This document shows, in pieces, positions 1-6,014 of a stretch of DNA of 7,137 bases. The notes under the pieces were generated by a model. It was not told the DNA's origin. It did not search any database and was given only the letters and a program-made list of their open reading frames with translations. The DNA comes from Intrasporangium_A sp039812505 (GTDB lineage: Bacteria; Actinomycetota; Actinomycetes; Actinomycetales; Dermatophilaceae). The stretch is taken from positions 1 through 7,137 of the forward strand of contig NZ_JBDIAQ010000171.1 in assembly GCF_039812505.1 (NCBI RefSeq), read 5' to 3'. The stretch's first letter is position 1; each line of letters begins with the position of its first letter. The translations under genes and the position numbers were made by a program.

Positions 1-66
1 CCGACCCACCGGACGCGGGGGCCCGACCCACCGGGAGGCGGGGGCCCGACCCACCGGACGCGGGGC
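1..66. repeat. Short tandem repeat, about 22-bp unit, three copies at the window edge
   Basis: Three consecutive near-identical units are visible at 1-22, 23-45 and 46-66 (22, 23 and 21 nt). Each starts CCGACCCACCGG, continues with a short variable GACG/GAGGCG stretch and ends in a run of four or five G followed by C. A degenerate fourth copy starting CCGACCGG follows from 67. The units differ by one-base changes in G-run length, as expected from slippage. The array starts at the first base of the window, so its true size is unknown. It lies upstream of the acoX leader. No function can be assigned; it could be a plain intergenic minisatellite or part of a terminator or spacer for the preceding gene. 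Confidence 0.8.
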
Positions 67-158
67 CCGACCGGCCGGGACACCGGGCGAGGGCCCACAC
101 CGGCTGCAACGTGGCTGCAACCCTTGTCCCGGCTCGGGCCGGGTGCGGGAATGGGGAG
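67..158 (+). promoter_or_regulatory. Leader / probable promoter region of the aco operon
   Basis: This stretch separates the tandem repeat from the preferred acoX start and is the only place in view where the aco operon promoter can lie, unless transcription enters from the left. It holds a perfect 9-nt direct repeat GGCTGCAAC at 102-110 and 113-121 (11-bp period, about one helical turn). It also holds an inverted repeat CCCGGC (128-133) / GCCGGG (138-143) with a 4-nt loop. A weak -35-like TTGTCC at 124-129 is followed 17 nt later by a poor -10-like GGGAAT (147-152). If real, this would start the transcript at or near the GTG at 159. The repeats are seen directly; a regulatory role is inference. 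No regulator gene of the AcoR type is present in the window. Confidence 0.35.
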
Positions 159-1226
159 GTGACAGAGCCGTCGCTCGCCATCGTGGCCAACCCGATGTCC
201 GGTCGGGACATCCGGCGGCTGGTCGCGCACGCCTCCGTCTTCCCGAACACCGAGAAGGCCAGCATGGTCCAGCGGCTCGTCCGCGCGGCCGAGGCCGTCG
301 GCGTCGGGCGGGTGCTGCTGTCGACGGACACCATGGGCGTGGCCCGCGAGGTGCGCCGGCGGCTCGACGCCGAGCGGGCCCGCGAGCGCGGCCCGCACGC
401 AGCGGTCGAGTTCCTCGAGCTCGACCGGTACACCGGGACGGCGCAGGACACGACCGCGCTGGTGCGGCGCATGGCCTCCCGCGGAGCGCGGGTGATCGTC
501 GTGCTCGGCGGGGACGGCACCGTACGAGCGGCTGCCTCCGCCGGCGAGGACGTGCCCCTGCTGCCCCTGTCGACCGGCACGAACAACGCCTTCCCGCACG
601 TGTGGGAGGCCACCGTCGCCGGGGTCGCTGCCGGGCTCGTCACGGCCGGCCGACTCGATCCCGAGGTGGCGACCTACCGGGCGAAGGCGCTGCGGGTGCG
701 GTCGGGCGCGCGCGAGGAGATCGCCCTGGTCGACGTGTGTGTCGCGTCCATGGCCCACGTCGGGGCCAAGGCCCTGTGGCGACCCGAGACCCTGCGCGAG
801 CTCTACTGTGCCTTCGCCGAGCCGCACGCGATCGGGCTGAGCTCGATCGCCGGGATCGTCCACCCGGTGCCCCGTCGGTCGCCGGGCGGGGTGCGCCTGC
901 ACCTGTCGCCCGACGCCGCCCGTCAGGTGCTCGCCCCGCTCGCCCCGGGCCTGGTGTCCCGGGTGGGAGTGGTCGAGGCGGTGCCGCTGCCGGCCGGTGA
1001 GGCGAACCCGGTGGCCGTCGAGCACGGCACGATCGCCGTCGACGGGGAGCGCGAGATCGAGCTGGGTCCCGGTGACCTGGCCACCGTGACACTCACGGCC
1101 GAGGGTCCGCTCGTGCTGGACGTCGCCGCTGCGCTGAGCGCCGCCGGGCAGTGCGGGCAGCTCGACGTGCCGGTCGAGGCCGCCGTCATCCCGTCGCCCG
1201 ACGACGCCGGGACATCGCACCCCTGA
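159..1226 (+). CDS. acoX: AcoX, NAD-kinase/diacylglycerol-kinase-like protein of acetoin catabolism
   Basis: The product (355 aa from GTG 159) matches the AcoX family, annotated as ATP-NAD kinase-like and encoded at the head of acetoin dehydrogenase operons such as acoXABC of Cupriavidus necator. The N-terminus carries IVANPMSGRDIRRLVAHAS (about residues 8-26), a nucleotide-binding start typical of the family. The kinase signature GGDGT lies at residues 117-121, STGTNNAFP at 138-146, and a C-terminal DGE motif near 295. The biochemical role of AcoX is not established, and it is dispensable for E1 activity as far as I know. The start is uncertain. An upstream in-frame GTG at 111 would add 16 residues that look unlike the family and has no good Shine-Dalgarno. 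GTG 159 places the conserved core near the N-terminus, but its GGGGAG abuts the codon, so translation may depend on the upstream GGGA (147-150) or be nearly leaderless. acoA follows after 46 nt in the same orientation. Confidence 0.87.
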   Translation: MTEPSLAIVANPMSGRDIRRLVAHASVFPNTEKASMVQRLVRAAEAVGVGRVLLSTDTMGVAREVRRRLDAERARERGPHAAVEFLELDRYTGTAQDTTALVRRMASRGARVIVVLGGDGTVRAAASAGEDVPLLPLSTGTNNAFPHVWEATVAGVAAGLVTAGRLDPEVATYRAKALRVRSGAREEIALVDVCVASMAHVGAKALWRPETLRELYCAFAEPHAIGLSSIAGIVHPVPRRSPGGVRLHLSPDAARQVLAPLAPGLVSRVGVVEAVPLPAGEANPVAVEHGTIAVDGEREIELGPGDLATVTLTAEGPLVLDVAAALSAAGQCGQLDVPVEAAVIPSPDDAGTSHP

Positions 1227-1258
1227 AGCTGCTGGAACGAGTCGGAACCGAGAGGAAG

Positions 1259-1265
1259 AGGAGGG
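1259..1265 (+). promoter_or_regulatory. Ribosome binding site of acoA
   Basis: AGGAGGG lies 7 nt upstream of the ATG at 1273 and is close to a perfect anti-16S match. It fixes the acoA start and suggests strong translation of E1 alpha, in contrast to the weak site before acoX. Confidence 0.8.
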
Positions 1266-1272
1266 CGGGCAC

Positions 1273-2268
1273 ATGAGTACCGTCGCGACAGACCAGAGCA
1301 CCTCCACGCTCACCCCCGAACGACTGCTCGACGCCTACCGCGTCATGCGGACGATCCGGGACTTCGAGGAACGCGTCCACGAGGAGTTCGCCACCGGGGA
1401 CATTCCCGGTTTCGTGCACCTCTACGCCGGCGAGGAGGCGTCGGCGGCCGCCATCTGCAGCCACCTGGACGACCGCGACGCCATCGCCTCGACCCACCGG
1501 GGCCACGGCCACTGCATCGCCAAGGGCGTGGACGTGGCCGCCATGATGGCGGAGATCTACGGCAGGTCCACCGGCTCCTGCCGGGGCAAGGGAGGCTCGA
1601 TGCACATCGCCGACCTGTCCAAGGGCATGCTCGGCGCGAACGGCATCGTCGGCGGCGGCCCACCGCTGATCTGCGGACGCGCCCTGGCCTCCAAGTTCAA
1701 GGGCGACGGCGGGGTGGCCGTGGCCTTCTTCGGGGACGGCGCCTCCAACCAGGGCACGACGCTGGAGTCGCTCAACCTGGCCACGGTGTGGAACCTGCCG
1801 GCGATCTTCGTCGCCGAGAACAACGGGTACGCCGAGTCCACGTCCGCGTCGTGGTCGATCGCCACCGACGACATCGCCGACCGGGCAGCCGCCTTCGGCA
1901 TGCCGGGAGTCATCGTCGACGGCTTCGACTTCTTCGCCGTGCACGAGGTGGCCGGCGAGGCGGTGGCGCGGGCCCGGTCCGGTGCCGGACCGACGCTCAT
2001 CGAGGTGAAGTTCACCCGCTACTTCGGCCACTTCGAGGGCGACCAGCAGCTGTACCGGGGCACGGAGGTGGCCGATGCCCGGCGCGACCTGGACTGCCTG
2101 CTGAAGTTCCGCGCCACGGTGACCCAGTCGGGTCGGCTGAGCGCCGAGCAGCTCGACGCCGTCGACCAGCAGGTCGCGACCCTGATCGAAGAGGCGGTCA
2201 CCGCCGCCAAGGCCGCGCCGGCGCCCGGCGCGGAAGAACTGACCACCGACGTCTACGTCTCGTACTGA
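1273..2268 (+). CDS. acoA: Acetoin dehydrogenase E1 component, alpha subunit (TPP-dependent)
   Basis: A 331-aa protein of the 2-oxo acid dehydrogenase E1 alpha family. With AcoB it forms the thiamine diphosphate enzyme that cleaves acetoin, releasing acetaldehyde and passing the hydroxyethyl group to the lipoyl group of AcoC in the cytoplasm. The TPP/Mg motif runs from GDG at residues 154-156 to NN at 183-184, the usual spacing. Other E1 alpha landmarks are THRGHGH (74-80), GKGGSMH (105-111) and GANGIVGGG (121-129). The stretch TRYFGHFEGD (248-257) replaces the RYHGHSMSD-type loop of pyruvate dehydrogenase E1 alpha and is typical of acetoin-type enzymes. This and the AcoX/AcoC neighbours favour acetoin over pyruvate or branched-chain substrates. 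Length is normal for the family and no key residue is missing. acoB begins 11 nt after the stop. Confidence 0.95.
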   Translation: MSTVATDQSTSTLTPERLLDAYRVMRTIRDFEERVHEEFATGDIPGFVHLYAGEEASAAAICSHLDDRDAIASTHRGHGHCIAKGVDVAAMMAEIYGRSTGSCRGKGGSMHIADLSKGMLGANGIVGGGPPLICGRALASKFKGDGGVAVAFFGDGASNQGTTLESLNLATVWNLPAIFVAENNGYAESTSASWSIATDDIADRAAAFGMPGVIVDGFDFFAVHEVAGEAVARARSGAGPTLIEVKFTRYFGHFEGDQQLYRGTEVADARRDLDCLLKFRATVTQSGRLSAEQLDAVDQQVATLIEEAVTAAKAAPAPGAEELTTDVYVSY

Positions 2269-2274
2269 GGAGGA
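2268..2274 (+). promoter_or_regulatory. Ribosome binding site of acoB, decides its start
   Basis: AGGAGGA overlaps the last base of the acoA stop codon and sits 5 nt before the ATG at 2280. The acoB reading frame is open upstream to about 1788, inside acoA, but this site and the conserved N-terminus MARSITYREAINEAL fix the start at 2280. The layout suggests translational coupling of the two E1 subunits. Confidence 0.8.
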
Positions 2275-2279
2275 TCGAG

Positions 2280-3293
2280 ATGGCACGCAGCATCACCTAC
2301 CGTGAGGCGATCAACGAGGCCCTGGCGCAGGAGATGGCGCGCGACGAGCGGGTCATCGTCATGGGGGAGGACAACGCCGGCGGCGAGGGCGCCCCCGGAC
2401 AGGAGGACGCCTGGGGCGGCGTGCTCGGGGTCACGAAGGGCCTGCACGGCAGGTTCCCCGGCCGGGTGCTCGACACGCCGATCTCCGAGTCGGCCTTCAT
2501 CGGCGCCGCCGTCGGGGCGGCAACCGGTGGCATGCGCCCGGTCGCCGAGCTCATGTTCATCGACTTCCTGGGCGTCTGCTTCGACCAGATCTACAACCAG
2601 GCGGCCAAGTTCCGGTACATGTTCGGCGGCAAGGCGGTCACGCCGGTCGTCATCCGCACGATGTGGGGGGCCGGGCTCCGTGCGGCGGCGCAGCACTCCC
2701 AGTCGCTCCTGCCGGTCGTCACCCACATCCCCGGGCTCAAGGTCGCGGTCCCGTCCAACCCCTACGACGCCAAGGGCCTGATGATCGCGGCGATCCGCGA
2801 CGACGACCCCGTCATCTTCGCCGAGCACAAGATGCTCTACGACGTGGCCGGGGAGGTGCCCGAGGACAGCTACGCGCTCCCGTTCGGTGAGGCCAACATC
2901 GTCCGCGACGGCGACGACGTGACCGTCGTCGCGTTCGGCCGCATGGTCGGCCGGTCCGTCGAGGCGGCCGACGAGCTGGCCCGCAGCGGGGTCGAGTGCG
3001 AGGTGGTGGACCCGCGCACGACCAGCCCGCTGGACACGGACACCATCCTCGAGTCGGTGGAGAACACCGGCCGGCTGGTGATCGTCGACGAGTCCACGCC
3101 ACGGTGCTCGCTGGCCAGCGACATCGCCGGCATCGTGGCCCAGGAGGCCTTCGGTGCGCTGCGCGCACCGATCCAGATGGTCACCGCGCCGCACACGCCG
3201 GTGCCCTTCACGGATGCGCTCGAGGACCTCTACATCCCGGACGTGCAGCGCATCGTCGGTGCGGCCAAGCTGGCCAGCGAGTACGGGGCATGA
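2280..3293 (+). CDS. acoB: Acetoin dehydrogenase E1 component, beta subunit
   Basis: A 337-aa E1 beta protein (transketolase pyrimidine-binding domain about 4-180, transketolase C-terminal domain about 205-325). It pairs with AcoA in an alpha2beta2 heterotetramer and binds the aminopyrimidine end of TPP. Visible landmarks are VIVMGED (25-31), DTPISE (65-70) whose Glu70 matches the TPP-activating glutamate of E1 beta, FDQIYNQAAKFRYMFGG (101-117), and AAQHSQSL (136-143) with the conserved active-site His139. The C-terminal domain carries VVDPRTTSPLD (242-252) and VIVDES (267-272). Length agrees with AcoB/PdhB proteins. The gene is packed between acoA (11-nt gap) and acoC (30-nt gap). By sequence alone it could be a pyruvate-type E1 beta; the operon makes acetoin the better call. 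Confidence 0.95.
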   Translation: MARSITYREAINEALAQEMARDERVIVMGEDNAGGEGAPGQEDAWGGVLGVTKGLHGRFPGRVLDTPISESAFIGAAVGAATGGMRPVAELMFIDFLGVCFDQIYNQAAKFRYMFGGKAVTPVVIRTMWGAGLRAAAQHSQSLLPVVTHIPGLKVAVPSNPYDAKGLMIAAIRDDDPVIFAEHKMLYDVAGEVPEDSYALPFGEANIVRDGDDVTVVAFGRMVGRSVEAADELARSGVECEVVDPRTTSPLDTDTILESVENTGRLVIVDESTPRCSLASDIAGIVAQEAFGALRAPIQMVTAPHTPVPFTDALEDLYIPDVQRIVGAAKLASEYGA

Positions 3294-3313
3294 GGCGCCC
3301 GGACGGGCGGGAC

Positions 3314-3317
3314 GGAG
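3314..3317 (+). promoter_or_regulatory. Ribosome binding site of acoC
   Basis: GGAG sits 6 nt before the ATG at 3324. It is weaker than the acoA and acoB sites but well placed, and it fits a start whose protein begins just before the lipoyl-domain motif. Confidence 0.6.
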
Positions 3318-3323
3318 ACCGGC

Positions 3324-4439
3324 ATGACTGACGAGCGGATCAAGCACATCACGATGCCCAAGTGGGGCCTGTCGATGACCACCGGCAAGGTCATGGCGTG
3401 GCTCGTCAACGAGGGCGACGAGGTCAGCAAGGGCGACGAGATCGTCGACGTCGAGACCGACAAGATCGCCGGGTCGGTCGAGTCCCCCGTCGACGGCACC
3501 ATCCGGCGGCTGATCGGGGAGACCCACGAGGACCTGCCGGTCGGGGCCACCCTCGCGCTGGTCGCGGGTGTCGACGTCACCGACGCCGAGCTCGACACCC
3601 TCGTCGAGGAGATCCGGGCGGCCATCGCGGCCGGCACCATCGAGGCCGAGGCCGGGCCCGTGCCCGCCACCACGACCATCGCCGGGCACCGGATCTCCTA
3701 CGAGACGCTCGGCCCCCAGGACGGCACCGAGCCGGCCGTCGTCCTGGTGCACGGCTACGGCGGCGACAAGGCGTCCTGGCTCTTCGTCGAGGAGCCGCTG
3801 TCGGACGGGCGCCGCGTAGTGGCGCTGGACCTGCCGGGCCACGGCGAGTCCGACAAGGACGTCAGCGGCGTGACCCTCGACTCCATGGCCGACGTCGTGC
3901 TCGGTCTCGTGGCCGAGCTGGGGATCGCCCGGGCCCACCTTGTCGGCCACTCGCTCGGTGGCGCCGTGGTGGCCGCGGCGGCCCGGCGCGACCCGTCCCG
4001 CGTCGCCTCCCTGACGCTGCTCGCACCCGCCGGCGCCAGCGAGGGGGTCGACACCGAGTACCTGCGCGGGTTCGCGGCGGCCGAGTCGCGGCGGACGCTC
4101 AAGCCGCTGGTCCAGCGGCTGTTCGCCGACCCGGCGGCCGTCACCCGTCAGATCGTCGAGGACCTGCTGCGCTACAAGCGCCTGGACGGGGTGCCGACGG
4201 CGCTCCAGGCGATGCTCGGCATCCTGCTGCAGGACGACGACAGCCCGGCCATCGACCTGCGCGAGATCCTGTCCGGGCTGGACGTGCCGGTCCGGGTGGT
4301 CTGGGGCAGTGAGGACCGCATCCTGCCCCGGCCGGGCACCGACCTGCCGTGGCCGACGAAGGTGGTGCCGGCCGGTCACATGGTCCACCTCGAGCGTCCC
4401 CTGGACGTCGTCGCGGCCGTGCAGGAGCAGACCGGCTGA
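3324..4439 (+). CDS. acoC: Acetoin dehydrogenase E2: lipoyl domain fused to alpha/beta-hydrolase
   Basis: A 371-aa dihydrolipoyllysine acetyltransferase of the acetoin complex, which moves the acetyl group from E1 to CoA. Residues 6-80 form a lipoyl domain with the modification site in VETDKIAGS (Lys47). A short linker (about 82-115) follows. Residues 117-371 are an alpha/beta-hydrolase fold: oxyanion region LVHGYGG (141-147), nucleophile elbow GHSLGG with Ser210, probable acid Asp331 in WGSEDR, and His352 in PAGHMVHLERP. This is the AcoC layout known from Cupriavidus and Pseudomonas acetoin clusters. The usual peripheral-subunit-binding domain and the catalytic HxxxDG domain of 2-oxo acid dehydrogenase E2 proteins are absent. 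It is the last gene of the + strand cluster, followed 9 nt downstream by a terminator-like hairpin. No lipoate ligase or E3 gene is nearby. Confidence 0.94.
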   Translation: MTDERIKHITMPKWGLSMTTGKVMAWLVNEGDEVSKGDEIVDVETDKIAGSVESPVDGTIRRLIGETHEDLPVGATLALVAGVDVTDAELDTLVEEIRAAIAAGTIEAEAGPVPATTTIAGHRISYETLGPQDGTEPAVVLVHGYGGDKASWLFVEEPLSDGRRVVALDLPGHGESDKDVSGVTLDSMADVVLGLVAELGIARAHLVGHSLGGAVVAAAARRDPSRVASLTLLAPAGASEGVDTEYLRGFAAAESRRTLKPLVQRLFADPAAVTRQIVEDLLRYKRLDGVPTALQAMLGILLQDDDSPAIDLREILSGLDVPVRVVWGSEDRILPRPGTDLPWPTKVVPAGHMVHLERPLDVVAAVQEQTG

Positions 4440-4448
4440 GACCGGCCC

Positions 4449-4492
4449 GAGCCGGCCCGGTGGCGCCCGACCCGGTGCCGCCGGGCCGGCTC
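4449..4492 (+). terminator. Strong GC hairpin after acoC, probable transcription terminator
   Basis: Perfect 12-bp arms GAGCCGGCCCGG (4449-4460) and CCGGGCCGGCTC (4481-4492) are seen. The stem extends inward with G-U wobbles and further G-C pairs to a hexaloop at 4468-4473, giving about 19 bp in all. It begins 9 nt after the acoC stop. Only a short pyrimidine tail (TTCCCTC) follows, with no real U-run, as is common for terminators of high-GC actinobacteria. It lies between convergent genes and is symmetrical, so it could also stop zwf transcripts coming from the right, 88 nt past the zwf stop. Confidence 0.7.
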
Positions 4493-4514
4493 TTCCCTCG
4501 GGGGAACGGTCTCT

Positions 4515-4556
4515 GGGCGACGGTCCGGGGGCCCGTCAGTCCGGGGGCGACGGTCC
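4515..4556. repeat. Direct repeat GGGCGACGGTCC in the acoC-zwf gap
   Basis: GGGCGACGGTCC occurs exactly at 4515-4526 and again at 4545-4556, 30 nt apart. A nested repeat GTCCGGGGGC is at 4523-4532 and 4539-4548. The block ends in the palindrome CCCCGGGG (4555-4562). It lies between the acoC hairpin and the zwf stop. Short repeats of this kind arise by duplication in GC-rich spacers; a role in ending the zwf transcript is possible but not shown. Confidence 0.55.
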
Positions 4557-4580
4557 CCGGGGTGCCGGCCCAGACGCTGC

Positions 4581-6014
4581 TCAGGCACCGTACGTGTTCG
4601 GGTCGCGCCAGGCGCGTTCGAACGGCAGCCGCCAGGCGAACGGGGCGATCAGCTGGTGGATCTGGTTCGGTCCCCAGGTGCCCGGGTGGTAGAGCCGCAC
4701 CGGCGGCGGGTTGTCGAGCAGGGGCTGGCTCACCTCCCACAGCCGCTCGATGCCCTCCGCCCTGGTGAAGAGCGTCTGGTCGCCGCGGGCGGCATCGTAG
4801 ATGAGCCGCTCGTAGGCCTCGAGCGCCGCGCCGGCCCAGTCGGTGTCCTGCATCGAGAACTGCATCGACAGCTTGTCCAGCCGCATCCCGGGCCCGGGCC
4901 GCTTGCCGTAGAACGACAGCGACATGCGCGCGCGGTCGGCCAGGTCGAAGGTGAGGTGGTCCGGTCCGTTGTCGCCCACCCCCGAGCCGGGCGGGAACAT
5001 CGACTGCGGCGGCTCCTTGAACGCGATCGAGATGATCCGCGCCCCGTCGGCCATCTTCTTGCCGGTGCGCAGGTAGAACGGCACGCCGGCCCAGCGCCAG
5101 TTGTCGACGTAGCACTTCAGCGCGACGAACGTCTCGGTCTCCGAGTCCGGGGCCACGCCCGGGGTCCGCCGGTAGCCGACGTACTGCCCGCGCACGACGT
5201 GGCCCGGGTCGATCGGCGCCATGGAGCGGAACACCTTGTTCTTCTCCTCGCTGATCGCCTCCGGCTCCAGTGCCGTGGGCGGCTCCATGGCCGTGAAGGC
5301 GAGGACCTGGAACAGGTGGGTCACCACCATGTCCCGGTAGGCGCCGGTAGCCTCGTAGAAGTCGGCGCGCTGCTCGAGCCCGAGCGTCTCCGGCACGTCG
5401 ATCTGCACGTGGTCGATGTGGTTGCGGTGCCAGATCGGCTCGAACAGGCCGTTGGCGAAGCGGAACGCGAGGATGTTCTGGGCCGCCTCCTTGCCCAGGA
5501 AGTGGTCGATCCGGAAGATCTGCTCCTCGGCGAAGACGGCGTGCAGCTTCGCGTTGAGCTCGCGGGCCGAGGCCAGGTCGGTCCCGAACGGCTTCTCCAT
5601 GATGATCCGCGATCCCGGGACGAGCCCGGCCTGCTCGATCTCGCGGACCACGGCCAGGGCGGCCTTGGGCGGGACCGACAGGTAGTGCAGCAGCCTCGAG
5701 TCCGCACCGAGCAGGGCGCGCGACTCCTCCACGGCCGCCTTCAGCGCCCCGATGCCCTCGCTGCCCCGCACCCAGTGGATCCGGCCGGTGAACTCCGCCA
5801 GGTCGGTCTCGCTCACGGGGTGGCTGCTGTGCTCCTTGACCGCGCTGACCGCGAGGTCGAGGAACTGCTCCCGGCTCAGGTCCTCCAGCGAGGTCGCCAC
5901 GACGCGCAGCCCGGCGAGCAGGCAGGACTCGTGCAGGTGGAGCAGGCCGGGCAACAGCTTGCGCTGGGCGAGGTCACCGGTGGCACCGAACAGGACGACG
6001 GTCGTGGCGGACAT
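4581..6014 (-). CDS. zwf: Glucose-6-phosphate 1-dehydrogenase
   Basis: A 477-aa protein that oxidises glucose-6-phosphate to 6-phosphogluconolactone with NAD(P)+, the entry step of the oxidative pentose phosphate and Entner-Doudoroff routes. The N-terminal Rossmann domain has GATGDLAQRK (10-19), and EKPFG lies at 140-144 (Lys141). The substrate-site signature RIDHFLGKE (168-176) carries Phe in place of the more usual Tyr, with His171 and Lys175 present. The probable catalytic base is His233 in RDMVVTHLFQ. The C-terminal domain is complete and includes LRTGKKM (315-321). The frame is open upstream to 6359, but the family N-terminus begins at the ATG ending at 6014. GGGAG is only 1 nt from this ATG, so the ribosome site is poor. 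The gene converges on acoC and is divergent from the M28 peptidase gene. No tal, tkt, opcA, pgl, gnd or edd gene is in the window, so this may be a second, stand-alone copy. Confidence 0.95.
   Translation of the reverse strand: MSATTVVLFGATGDLAQRKLLPGLLHLHESCLLAGLRVVATSLEDLSREQFLDLAVSAVKEHSSHPVSETDLAEFTGRIHWVRGSEGIGALKAAVEESRALLGADSRLLHYLSVPPKAALAVVREIEQAGLVPGSRIIMEKPFGTDLASARELNAKLHAVFAEEQIFRIDHFLGKEAAQNILAFRFANGLFEPIWHRNHIDHVQIDVPETLGLEQRADFYEATGAYRDMVVTHLFQVLAFTAMEPPTALEPEAISEEKNKVFRSMAPIDPGHVVRGQYVGYRRTPGVAPDSETETFVALKCYVDNWRWAGVPFYLRTGKKMADGARIISIAFKEPPQSMFPPGSGVGDNGPDHLTFDLADRARMSLSFYGKRPGPGMRLDKLSMQFSMQDTDWAGAALEAYERLIYDAARGDQTLFTRAEGIERLWEVSQPLLDNPPPVRLYHPGTWGPNQIHQLIAPFAWRLPFERAWRDPNTYGA

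Noticed and set aside
1..66. Tandem repeat as a CRISPR array
   Set aside because: Units are directly adjacent with no unique spacers of constant length and no cas genes are present.
151..162. Minimal frame ATG GGG AGG TGA overlapping the acoX GTG
   Set aside because: Three codons can arise by chance and have no own ribosome site; mentioned only as a possible coupling oddity, not annotated as a gene.
1788..2279. Upstream extension of the acoB reading frame into acoA
   Set aside because: The extra residues are Arg/Gly/Pro-rich out-of-frame acoA sequence; the AGGAGGA site and the family N-terminus place the start at 2280.
1186..2286. 366-codon open frame on the - strand opposite acoA
   Set aside because: It is fully antisense to a clear acoA and shows no recognisable motif; it is a third-position shadow in GC-rich DNA.
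2253..4388. 711-codon open frame on the - strand opposite acoB and acoC
   Set aside because: It mirrors the codon pattern of the two well-recognised + strand genes; the product is rich in Gly, Arg, Asp, Val and His with no domain. It is a GC-driven shadow ORF.
4141..5115. 324-codon open frame on the - strand spanning the acoC end and the zwf 3' part
   Set aside because: It runs across the convergent gap and out of frame with zwf, is dominated by Arg/Pro/Ala/Gly, and matches nothing recognisable.
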